Source: JBEEFP01 sp041166085
GTDB lineage: Bacteria > Actinomycetota > Acidimicrobiia > Acidimicrobiales > JAFATL01
DNA length: 64,000 nt
Reading direction: 5' to 3'
Assembly: GCA_041166085.1 (NCBI GenBank)
Contig: JBEEFP010000055.1
Coordinates: 96,132-160,131 of the forward strand
Positions within the stretch are counted from its first letter, which is position 1. Each line of letters opens with the position of its first letter. The notes beneath the pieces were generated by a model. It did no database searches, was not told where the DNA came from, and was given only the letters and a program-made list of their open reading frames with translations. Below, piece after piece: positions 25,008 to 32,305 of the stretch. The position numbers were made by a program, and so were the translations under genes.

Positions 25008-25613
25008 ATGGCACGACGCAATGACACACGGCAAAAGCTCCTCGACGCCGGCATGCGGCTGTTCGCCGACCGCGGCTTCGACGCCACCTCCGTCGCCGAC
25101 TTGGAGGAGGCGGTCGGCCTGCAGCCGCGACGAGGCGGCTTGTACAAGCACTTCGCGAACAAGAGCGAGCTCCTCGAAGCGGCGGTCCGCCGCCATCTCG
25201 ACGACGCCGACGCGATCGCGGGCGGGCTCGAGTCGCTCGACCTGGGCGATGCGACTGACCCGGAAGGCCTGCAGGCCCTCATGGTCGACCTCGCTCGCGT
25301 GTTCCTCGCCGAGATGGACCGACTCGAAGGGCTCACACGTCTCCTCGAGCACGACGGTCCTCGCCTGGGCGCGGTGACAGCTGAGGTGAAGCTGCGCGCC
25401 GTCGATCTGAGCTACCGGGCGACGGCGAGTCTGATCAGCGTGATCGCCCCGTTCGTCGCTGACCCGGAGGCGACAGCGGTCGCCGTGCTCGGCTCGCTCG
25501 TCGCCCTGCGCCGGACGACCTGGACGTTCGGATCGCCGCCGCTCTCGATCGACGACGAGCGATTCCTCACAGCCTGGTCATCCCTGTTCGTGCGAACGGT
25601 CTTCGGCGCGTGA
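25008..25613 (+). CDS. TetR family transcriptional regulator
   Basis: The 201-residue protein has a TetR helix-turn-helix (LDAGMRLFADRGFDATSVAD, then QPRRGGLYKHFANKSEL) and a C-terminal helical domain. The ATG at 25008 is chosen because the domain starts within ten residues. It faces the Ddn-like gene across a palindrome and probably represses it. It resembles the TetR at 19310 in its recognition helix region, so the two may be paralogues. Confidence 0.92.
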   Translation: MARRNDTRQKLLDAGMRLFADRGFDATSVADLEEAVGLQPRRGGLYKHFANKSELLEAAVRRHLDDADAIAGGLESLDLGDATDPEGLQALMVDLARVFLAEMDRLEGLTRLLEHDGPRLGAVTAEVKLRAVDLSYRATASLISVIAPFVADPEATAVAVLGSLVALRRTTWTFGSPPLSIDDERFLTAWSSLFVRTVFGA

Positions 25614-26013
25614 ACGGCCGATACAAGTCCAGCCCGCGGATCACACGCATGGGCGTTTGAACCGATGATTGACCTGTCGGCGATCTCCGACCAGGACTTT
25701 CCAGCCCTGGTCAGCCTCGATGAAGGTGCCAACGCCGTCGTGCGCCTCGCTCGACCCGACGCTCTCCACCATGACCTCAACGTCCGCGTGCCAGCGCGAG
25801 GTCAATACAGGCCTACGACCCAGAAGCGCGCCGACGCTGTGTCTTCCACCTCGAGCGAAGAACCGTCGTCGCAGCCAGACCGATGACCACACTGCTGCAG
25901 CTGCGCGTTTCGAAAGGCCGTCTGCGGCCGGGAAGGGACCTTTGGCTCTGTTGGTCGCGCCGCCTCACGGCCTTGGATGGAGACAGATCGCTCGACATAC
26001 GGAGACACGACAA
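25614..26013. other. 400-base gap without a convincing gene
   Basis: Short frames exist on both strands (for example 25641-25892 minus and 25883-26017 plus, the latter ending in an ATGA overlap with the next gene), but none has a recognisable family or a good ribosome-binding site. Base composition looks less GC-rich from here to about 28650. It may hold decayed coding sequence at the left edge of a small acquired segment. Confidence 0.5.
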
Positions 26014-26691
26014 ATGAGCGCAACCGAAGTCGCTGAACCCTCGCGTAGACACCGAACCGACAACGGAACTCAAACCGAGAGCATCGACGTGAGCCGCGAA
26101 CCCGAGGACGCGGCAAGTCTCGCGGTGCTCATCGGTGTCGCAGCGGTCGCGTTCTCCGTGTTGTACCTCGTCTCGGATCTGATCGAGCTCGCGCAGGGCG
26201 GCTTCTCAACTCCGCAGCTCGTGCTCACGTATGCAGCCGAGGCGGCCATCCCGCTCTTCGTCGTCGGCCTGTTCGCGGTGCAACGCCCGAGGATCGGCGC
26301 GCTCGGGTTGATCGCAGCAGTCACCTACGCCTACACATTCGTGTTCTTCACCAGCACCGTCGTCTACGCGCTCGTCAATCACACGCACGACTGGAGCGAA
26401 CTCACGACGCAACTCGGTGCATGGCTGACCATTCACTCTGTACTGATGGTTGTCGCGGGAGTCGCGTTCGGAGCCGCCGTCATCCGAGCACAGGTGCTGC
26501 CCCGGTGGACCGGCATCACCCTCATCGCCGGCATGGTCCTGATGGCCGTGACCGCCGGCCTGCCCGACGTGACGCAAACCATGGCCGCCGCGGTTCGCGA
26601 TCTCGCGTTCGTAGGGATGGGCGCAGCCGTGGTGCGACGCGTGCAATCGAAACATCGCTCCGCGGTGTCTTTGAACGTCGGCGCGTCCTGA
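26014..26691 (+). CDS. Six-helix membrane protein of unknown function
   Basis: The 225-residue protein has a polar N-terminus of about 32 residues and then about six membrane helices (for example LAVLIGVAAVAFSVLYLVSD and LVLTYAAEAAIPLFVVGLFA). I recognise no family. The ATG at 26014 has a GGAG site ten bases upstream. Its stop overlaps the ATG of the next gene (TGATG), so it leads a three-gene operon. Codon use is visibly less GC-biased than in neighbouring genes. Confidence 0.75.
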   Translation: MSATEVAEPSRRHRTDNGTQTESIDVSREPEDAASLAVLIGVAAVAFSVLYLVSDLIELAQGGFSTPQLVLTYAAEAAIPLFVVGLFAVQRPRIGALGLIAAVTYAYTFVFFTSTVVYALVNHTHDWSELTTQLGAWLTIHSVLMVVAGVAFGAAVIRAQVLPRWTGITLIAGMVLMAVTAGLPDVTQTMAAAVRDLAFVGMGAAVVRRVQSKHRSAVSLNVGAS

Positions 26692-27419
26692 TGATCAGCG
26701 GATCCCGCAGGGCCCGAGTTCTCTTGAGCAAGGTCGCCGCGGTCGTGTCCGGCGTTGTGCTGTTCCGGCGCTGGCAAGTGCGATGGGGCGCAACTGACGC
26801 CGAAGTTGGCGCCGATTTGCCCGGCGATGAGCTGATGCTGCGTGCCGATCGCAGCACGACCCGGGCCGTCACGATCGCCGCGCCCCCGAACGAGGTGTGG
26901 CCGTGGCTCGCCCAGATGGGCCAGGGCCGTGGTGGCCTGTACAGCTACGACGTTCTCGAGAACCTCATCGGCTGCGACATCCACAGCGCCAATCGGATCG
27001 TGGAGGAATGGCAACACGTCACGGTCGGCGATCCCTTCCGGCTGCACCCCGACCTCGCGCTGCGTGTCGTGGGCGTCGAACCCGACCACGCCCTGGTCAT
27101 TCAGGGTGGGGTGCCTATGGGCGACGCGGCCCCGCCGTACGACTTCACTTGGGCCTTCGTCCTCGACGAGCTCACGGACGGCACCACCCGGCTCGTCATC
27201 CGCGAGCGCTACACCTTCACGCGGTGGTGGGCGTCACTCGTCGTCGACTCCGTCACGCCCGTCAGCTTCGTGATGACCCGCAAGATGTTGCTTGGCATCC
27301 GCGCTCGCGCGGAACGTCGACGCATCGCGTCGCAGTACTCGCTGACGACCAAGTCGCTCGCCGACCGCGTTGAAGCCATACCGGCGCGGTCACCCCTCAC
27401 AGACAAGGTGGGCGCATGA
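26691..27419 (+). CDS. SRPBCC-family protein
   Basis: The 242-residue protein carries a START-like fold: STTRAVTIAAPPNEVWPWLA, GGLYSYDVLENLIG, and a strand segment FTWAFVLDELTDGTTRLVIR. A short hydrophobic stretch at about residues 12-25 may anchor it. It lies between two membrane proteins with overlapping start and stop codons on both sides, so all three are translated together. The ligand is unknown, though a hydrophobic small molecule is typical of the family. Confidence 0.8.
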   Translation: MISGSRRARVLLSKVAAVVSGVVLFRRWQVRWGATDAEVGADLPGDELMLRADRSTTRAVTIAAPPNEVWPWLAQMGQGRGGLYSYDVLENLIGCDIHSANRIVEEWQHVTVGDPFRLHPDLALRVVGVEPDHALVIQGGVPMGDAAPPYDFTWAFVLDELTDGTTRLVIRERYTFTRWWASLVVDSVTPVSFVMTRKMLLGIRARAERRRIASQYSLTTKSLADRVEAIPARSPLTDKVGA

Positions 27420-28651
27420 GAGCCGTCGTGCGTTGGAGCGTCGTCGCAGTCGTCGTGCTGCATGGCGTGCTCCATTTTCTCGGCGCGGCTGAGGGCCTTG
27501 GATGGGCGGACGTGTCGCAGCTGAGCAGACCCATCGGTGCCGGCCTGGGGATCGCCTGGCTGGTAACCGCCGTTCTCGTCGTCGCAACCGGATTGTTGTT
27601 GGCCCGCTCGGTTGCGTGGTGGTGGCTGGTTGGCGCCGTGGCCGTCGTCGCATCGCAGGTCATGATCTTCACCTCCTGGACCGATGCCGGCGCCGGCACC
27701 GTCGCCAACCTCGTGCTCCTTCTGGCCGTCGTGTACGGCTATGCCTCACAAGGTCCGACCAGTTACCGCGCTGAGTTCCGACGCCGCAGCCAGATCGCGC
27801 TCATCGAACCCATTGTCGGCGAGGTCGTGACGGAGGCCGATCTGGCAGACCTTCCCGATCCCGTCGCCGCGTACGTACGGCAGTCCGGAGCGGTTGGACA
27901 AGCGCGCGCCCGCAATTTCCACGCGTACATCTCGGGCCGCATCCGCGGCGGCGCCACCAAGCCGTGGATGCCATTTCACGGAGAGCAGGTCAACACCCTC
28001 GGAACCGATCCCGTGCGCCTCTTCTATATCGACGCGACGATGCTCGGCTTCCCGCTCGATGTTCTCCACGTCTTCGCCGGGCCATCGGCCACGATGCGAG
28101 TGAGGGCCGTTTCCCTGTTTCGCATGGTCAACGCGGCGGGACCCGAGATGGATCAGGGTGAGACCGTCACGGTGTTCAACGACCTCTGTGTGCTCGCCCC
28201 ATCAGCCCTGGTCGATGCTCCCATCGTCTGGGAGCCCATCGACAGTCATCATGTGCGCGGTGCCTTCACCAGGGGCGCACACACCGTGAGCGCGCTACTC
28301 ATCTTCAACGACGCTCACGAGTTGATCGACTTCATCTCCGACGATCGAACCGCCGCCTCATCCGACGGAAAACACTTCGTCCACCAACGCTGGTCCACGC
28401 CTCTGCGCGGCTACCGCTCCTTCGGCGCGACCCGTATCGCCACCATCGGCGAAGGCCGATGGCACGCCCCCGATCCGGAAGGCGAGTACACCTACATCAA
28501 CTTCCACGTCGACAACATCGTCTACAACGCCACCTCAAACGACGCCAGGTCAGGAGCACTCCCGGGTCGTCGGGTTGCCGACCCGCAGGTCGGTGAATCG
28601 AACGCCAGTGCAGCACTCGGTATACCGCTCCGACCCGTGCATTCGCTTTGA
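27416..28651 (+). CDS. Membrane protein with C-terminal DUF6544 domain
   Basis: The 411-residue protein has four predicted membrane helices in the first 120 residues and a large soluble C-terminal domain that fits DUF6544: VAAYVRQSGAVGQARARNFH, a central GPEMDQGETVTVFNDL, and a long beta region with HHVRGAFTRGAHTVSALLIF. The function of that family is unknown. The ATG overlaps the SRPBCC stop as ATGA. The operon ends here, and the initiator tRNA gene follows on the other strand. Confidence 0.78.
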   Translation: MRAVVRWSVVAVVVLHGVLHFLGAAEGLGWADVSQLSRPIGAGLGIAWLVTAVLVVATGLLLARSVAWWWLVGAVAVVASQVMIFTSWTDAGAGTVANLVLLLAVVYGYASQGPTSYRAEFRRRSQIALIEPIVGEVVTEADLADLPDPVAAYVRQSGAVGQARARNFHAYISGRIRGGATKPWMPFHGEQVNTLGTDPVRLFYIDATMLGFPLDVLHVFAGPSATMRVRAVSLFRMVNAAGPEMDQGETVTVFNDLCVLAPSALVDAPIVWEPIDSHHVRGAFTRGAHTVSALLIFNDAHELIDFISDDRTAASSDGKHFVHQRWSTPLRGYRSFGATRIATIGEGRWHAPDPEGEYTYINFHVDNIVYNATSNDARSGALPGRRVADPQVGESNASAALGIPLRPVHSL

Positions 28652-28698
28652 CCCACCACGCCCTGTTGCCACACACCACTCGCGTGTCGCGCCCACCG

Positions 28699-28718
28699 GT
28701 TGACAAGGCGTTGACAAG
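28699..28718. repeat. Nine-base direct repeat near the tRNA gene
   Basis: GTTGACAAG occurs at 28699-28707 and again at 28710-28718, separated by GC. Each copy contains TTGACA on the plus strand. It lies between the DUF6544 gene and the tRNA; no function is evident. Confidence 0.4.
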
Positions 28719-28719
28719 C

Positions 28720-28750
28720 GAGGCCCTCCCCGACTCGCGGGAAGGGCCTC
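28720..28750 (-). terminator. Hairpin downstream of the initiator tRNA
   Basis: GAGGCCCT (28720-28727) and AGGGCCTC (28743-28750) pair perfectly, with further imperfect C/G pairing inside. On the minus strand it lies 17 bases after the 3' end of the tRNA, so it is a likely terminator for that transcript. Only a short CTTGTC stretch follows it, not a long U-tract. Confidence 0.55.
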
Positions 28751-28767
28751 TGACCTGCTACTTCACA

Positions 28768-28844
<77 letters not shown>

Positions 28845-28907
28845 GCGTGGGAGCGAAGTTACCACGGTCCACCAGCAACTCGATCAGGACCGTTAGCGTC
28901 TCCAGCC

Positions 28908-29300
28908 GTGCGCTTGTGGCGACGGCGGAACCCGGGGGACGGCGGTGGTGGCGAGGTCTCGACCGCGCTCGTGGTCTCGCCCCGGGTGGAACGCGCCCTC
29001 ATCATGATCGCGGTGCACGCCCAGCAGCTCGACGACCGCATGGGGCGCATCGAGCGCCGCATCGACGACCTGGTGGACGACGCCGGCAGCGCGCCGACCC
29101 ATGAGGACCTGCTCGAGGTGCGGACCCACTCGGCCAAGGTCGCCGGCGAGCTGACCCGGCTCAGCGTGGCGCTGCGGGCCGAGATCGAGGAAGCGACCCG
29201 GCGGGAGCCGTCACCCGAGCAGGAGCGGATGCTCCACTTCGCCGAGCAGGTCCGTCATCTGTCGGACCGGCTCGAGGACGAGGTCCGCCGCTCCGCCTGA
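28908..29300 (+). CDS. Small coiled-coil-like protein of unknown function
   Basis: The 130-residue protein has a Gly-rich start (RRRNPGDGGGG) and a charged helical body with heptad-like leucines and valines (RMGRIERRIDDLVDDAGS and LTRLSVALRAEIEEATRREP). No family is recognised. The GTG at 28908 is the first start in frame. It stands alone between the tRNA gene and a long palindrome, convergent with the UPF0182 gene. Confidence 0.65.
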   Translation: MRLWRRRNPGDGGGGEVSTALVVSPRVERALIMIAVHAQQLDDRMGRIERRIDDLVDDAGSAPTHEDLLEVRTHSAKVAGELTRLSVALRAEIEEATRREPSPEQERMLHFAEQVRHLSDRLEDEVRRSA

Positions 29301-29316
29301 CAGCGGCGTGTGCGGT

Positions 29317-29360
29317 TCTTTGCGGATCTCCCGGGGCATGGCCCCGTAGATCCGCAAAGA
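29317..29360. terminator. Long hairpin between convergent genes
   Basis: Arms of 13 bases (29317-29329 and 29348-29360) are perfectly complementary, and an inner stem CGGGGC / GCCCCG (29332-29337, 29341-29346) closes on an ATG loop. It lies between the convergent ends at 29300 and 29378, so it may end transcription in both directions. The pyrimidine-rich foot (TCTTT) is on the 5' side and purines on the 3' side, opposite to a classical U-tract terminator. Confidence 0.6.
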
Positions 29361-29377
29361 CCAGCAGTACGGGCGGG

Positions 29378-32296
29378 CTACGCGGAGGCCGCTGGTCGCG
29401 TCGTGGTGGTCGTCGACTGGGCTTGGGCGTCGGCCGCCTGCTGCACCAGGGACTGGGCGTTCTTGACGTGGCTCTGGTAGCCGGCGAGGTCGCCGGACGT
29501 GAGGGCGTCGTCGGCGGCCTGGAACTCGGCCGCGGCCTGGTCGAGGAATCCCTTCACGTCGACGGATGGCGTCGCGGGCTGGCCCGGTGTCGGCTGCGTG
29601 CCCGGCTTCTGTTCGAGGGTGGGCGGCGCCGCGCCGAAGAGTTGTTCGAGCGCCTGCTGCAGGGTGTCGCCCATCACCGCCTTCTTGCCGTACACGACCA
29701 CGACTTTGCGCAGCTCGGGCAGCGGGTTGGTGACATTGGACTGCACGTAGAGCGGACGGATGTAGAGCAGCGAGTTCTTGATGGGGATCACCAGCACGTT
29801 GCCCTGTTGCACGCGCGAGTTGTTGGTGTTGAGCAGCGTGATCTCGCGACTGATGGCCGTGGTCGACTGGATACGGCTGTTGACGAGCGCGGGACCGTCG
29901 ATCTGGCCGCCGCGCGGCATGACGAACACCTGCAGCTTCCCGTACTCACCTGGATCGGCCTTGGCCGTCATGAAGGCAGAGAGGTTCTGCTGCTTGTCAC
30001 CCTGGGAGACCGGGACGAAAGGCCGCAGGATCAGGAAGCTCTCGCGCTGGTCCTGGGGCAGCCGCAGCAGCAGGTAGGTCGGATCCATCCGCGCACCGCG
30101 CGACGCGGTCGGCACCACGCCCCGCAGCAGCGACGTCGGCGTGTTCGCGGTAGCCGCTGCCTGGTCGGAGATGGGACCGGAGCCGGGATCCTGGGCCACG
30201 CTCCACGCGTCCGAGGAGTTGTAGAAGTCCTGCGGATTGGTGATGTGGTAGCGGCCGTACATGTTCGTCTGCACCTTGAACAGGTCCTCGGGATAGCGCA
30301 GGTGGTCGCGCAGCTCCTTGGACATCTGCGTCATCGGCGTGAACAGCGACGGGAACGCCTTCTGGTACGAGCGGATGAGCGGATCGTCAGGATCGGTGAC
30401 GTAGAACTTGAGCGTGCCGTCGTAGGCGTCGATCGTCGCCTTCACCGAGTTGCGCACGTAGTTGAAGCGGGTGTTGAGCCCGCTGGACGCCGGCAGCTGC
30501 TCGGTGTTGGCCCGCTGGGAGTACGGGTACCGCGACGTGACGGTGAACCCGTCCTGCACCCACGTGAGGCGGCCGTTGATGATGACCGGGTACGGGTCGT
30601 AGTCGTAGCGCAGGAACGGAGCGGCCTTGCGCACCCGCTGCGCGATGTCGCGGACGTACATGGCGCGCGACGTCGGCGTCACCAGGTTGGAGATGAGCGG
30701 GTTGATGTCGCCGAAGCGCAGCGAGAAGGCCAGGCGGCGGACGAACGAGCTCATGGGCACGCCGCCCTTGCCCGCGTACCGGCTCGACTCGGTGCGACCT
30801 GTGGGGCTCTGGAAGTCGATCTCCCGCTGGTCGCTGTGCACGATGACGTAGGTGTTGCTCTGCTCGCCGTAGTAGATGCGGGGCTGCACGAGCTTGGGCT
30901 GGCCGGTGGGCGGCACGTCTTTCAGCAGGAAGTCGGGCTGGCCGTCACCGGTGACGGCGTTGGCCGGCGAGATCACCGCGCCGTACCCGTGGGTGAACGA
31001 CAGCCGGGTGTTTACCCACGACGTGCCGGGCAGGTCGTCGGGATTGAGCTCGCGTGCAGAGACGATGGTCTGGGTGTTCTGCCCGTCCACCGGATAGCGG
31101 TCGACATCGACGTCGTTGAACCGGTAGTAGGACCGGATCTCCTGCAGGCGCTGGTAGGTGTCCTTGACGAACTTCGGGTCCCACAGCCGCACGTTGCGGA
31201 TGGTGGCGGCGTTGTCCTGCAGGTCGGTGGGCGTGAGGTCCTCGGAGTACTGGAACGGTTTCACCTCGACCTTGTCCATGCCGAACGCCGCTCGCGTCGC
31301 CTGGATGTTCCGGACGATGTACGGCGCCTCCTTGGTGACTTCCGCCGGTTGGACCCGGAACTGCTGGATGAAGGCCGGGTACACGCCGCCGGCGAGCACC
31401 GACACCAGCACCCACAGGCCCACCGCCAGGCCGGGCAACAGCCAGCCCCGCACGAAGATGTTGATGAGGAACAGGACGAAGGCGATGAGGGAGATGAAGA
31501 TGAGCAGCCTGATCGCCGGCAGCTGCGCCTTCACGTCGGTGTAGGTCGGACCGTCGACCGTTCCCCGCGTCGACATGCTCAGCTCGAAGCGCTGCAGCCA
31601 GTAGCCGGCCGCCTTGACCAGCGCCAGCAGCCCGAGGAGCACCGACAGGTGGGTCTTCACCGCGGGGGTGACCCGCTCCAGTGAGGACTGCGGCAGCCGG
31701 ATGCCGCCGTTGAGGTAGTGGGCCACGATCGTGACGAAGGTGATGATGACCACTGCGACGAAGGCCCAGTTCACGAGGAAGGACATGAACGGGAGCCGGA
31801 AGACGAAGAAGCCGATGTCCCGCCCGAACTGCGGGTCCTTGATGCCGAAGCTGGTGGCGTTGCGGAAGAGGATCCAGTTCTGCCACTGGGCCGAGACGCC
31901 GAGCCCGAATATGAGAGCGAACAGCGCCGCCACCGCGGTGCGCACCGCCGCCGCGTGCGGTCCTACCGCCTCGCGGTACCGCTGCACCAGCTCGTCCTCC
32001 GGCCCGACGGGACGGAACCGCGGCGCGATGCGGTCGGCGATGGTGAGGCTGGCCCACATGCCGACGAAGAACACGGCTGTGAACACGGCGGCCAGCAGCA
32101 GCTTGGCCCCGAGCACCCCGCGCCAGACACTGGTGAAGCCGACCTCCTTGAACCAGAGGTAGTCGGTGTAGAAGCTGGCGATGCCGCGCAGCGACGTCAG
32201 CAGGAAGAAGAAGACCGAGACGGCGACGAGGATCGCGATCCGTCGCCGGTTGGGTCGGGGCAGCCGGGGTCGGGGCATGTCGCGGGGCGAGCGCAC
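29378..32296 (-). CDS. UPF0182 family integral membrane protein
   Basis: The 972-residue protein belongs to UPF0182 (COG1615), a family common in actinobacteria. About seven membrane helices occupy residues 1-310, beginning RRRIAILVAVSVFFFLLTSL, followed by a long extracytoplasmic domain with features such as RELNPDDLPGTSWVNTRLSF, HGYGAVISPANAV and YRHTNPQDF-like segments. The C-terminus is Pro/Thr/Ala-rich. Its role is unknown. GTG 32296 or ATG 32278 may be the start. It lies 9 bases after the DivIVA-domain gene, at the end of a long minus-strand operon. Confidence 0.92.
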   Translation of the reverse strand: MRSPRDMPRPRLPRPNRRRIAILVAVSVFFFLLTSLRGIASFYTDYLWFKEVGFTSVWRGVLGAKLLLAAVFTAVFFVGMWASLTIADRIAPRFRPVGPEDELVQRYREAVGPHAAAVRTAVAALFALIFGLGVSAQWQNWILFRNATSFGIKDPQFGRDIGFFVFRLPFMSFLVNWAFVAVVIITFVTIVAHYLNGGIRLPQSSLERVTPAVKTHLSVLLGLLALVKAAGYWLQRFELSMSTRGTVDGPTYTDVKAQLPAIRLLIFISLIAFVLFLINIFVRGWLLPGLAVGLWVLVSVLAGGVYPAFIQQFRVQPAEVTKEAPYIVRNIQATRAAFGMDKVEVKPFQYSEDLTPTDLQDNAATIRNVRLWDPKFVKDTYQRLQEIRSYYRFNDVDVDRYPVDGQNTQTIVSARELNPDDLPGTSWVNTRLSFTHGYGAVISPANAVTGDGQPDFLLKDVPPTGQPKLVQPRIYYGEQSNTYVIVHSDQREIDFQSPTGRTESSRYAGKGGVPMSSFVRRLAFSLRFGDINPLISNLVTPTSRAMYVRDIAQRVRKAAPFLRYDYDPYPVIINGRLTWVQDGFTVTSRYPYSQRANTEQLPASSGLNTRFNYVRNSVKATIDAYDGTLKFYVTDPDDPLIRSYQKAFPSLFTPMTQMSKELRDHLRYPEDLFKVQTNMYGRYHITNPQDFYNSSDAWSVAQDPGSGPISDQAAATANTPTSLLRGVVPTASRGARMDPTYLLLRLPQDQRESFLILRPFVPVSQGDKQQNLSAFMTAKADPGEYGKLQVFVMPRGGQIDGPALVNSRIQSTTAISREITLLNTNNSRVQQGNVLVIPIKNSLLYIRPLYVQSNVTNPLPELRKVVVVYGKKAVMGDTLQQALEQLFGAAPPTLEQKPGTQPTPGQPATPSVDVKGFLDQAAAEFQAADDALTSGDLAGYQSHVKNAQSLVQQAADAQAQSTTTTTRPAASA

Positions 32297-32305
32297 GCGC
32301 GGAGC

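Noticed and set aside
25641..25892. Possible 83-codon minus-strand gene
   Set aside because: No recognisable family and no ribosome-binding site, and an equally plausible frame exists on the other strand.
25883..26017. 44-codon plus-strand frame ending in an ATGA overlap
   Set aside because: The start lacks a ribosome-binding site and the peptide is Arg-rich without any helix or motif; the overlap may be chance.
29423..31684. Very long plus-strand open frame (753 codons) opposite the UPF0182 gene
   Set aside because: It is the antisense shadow of a well-supported membrane protein in GC-rich DNA, and its translation is a low-complexity Arg/Val/His-rich string.
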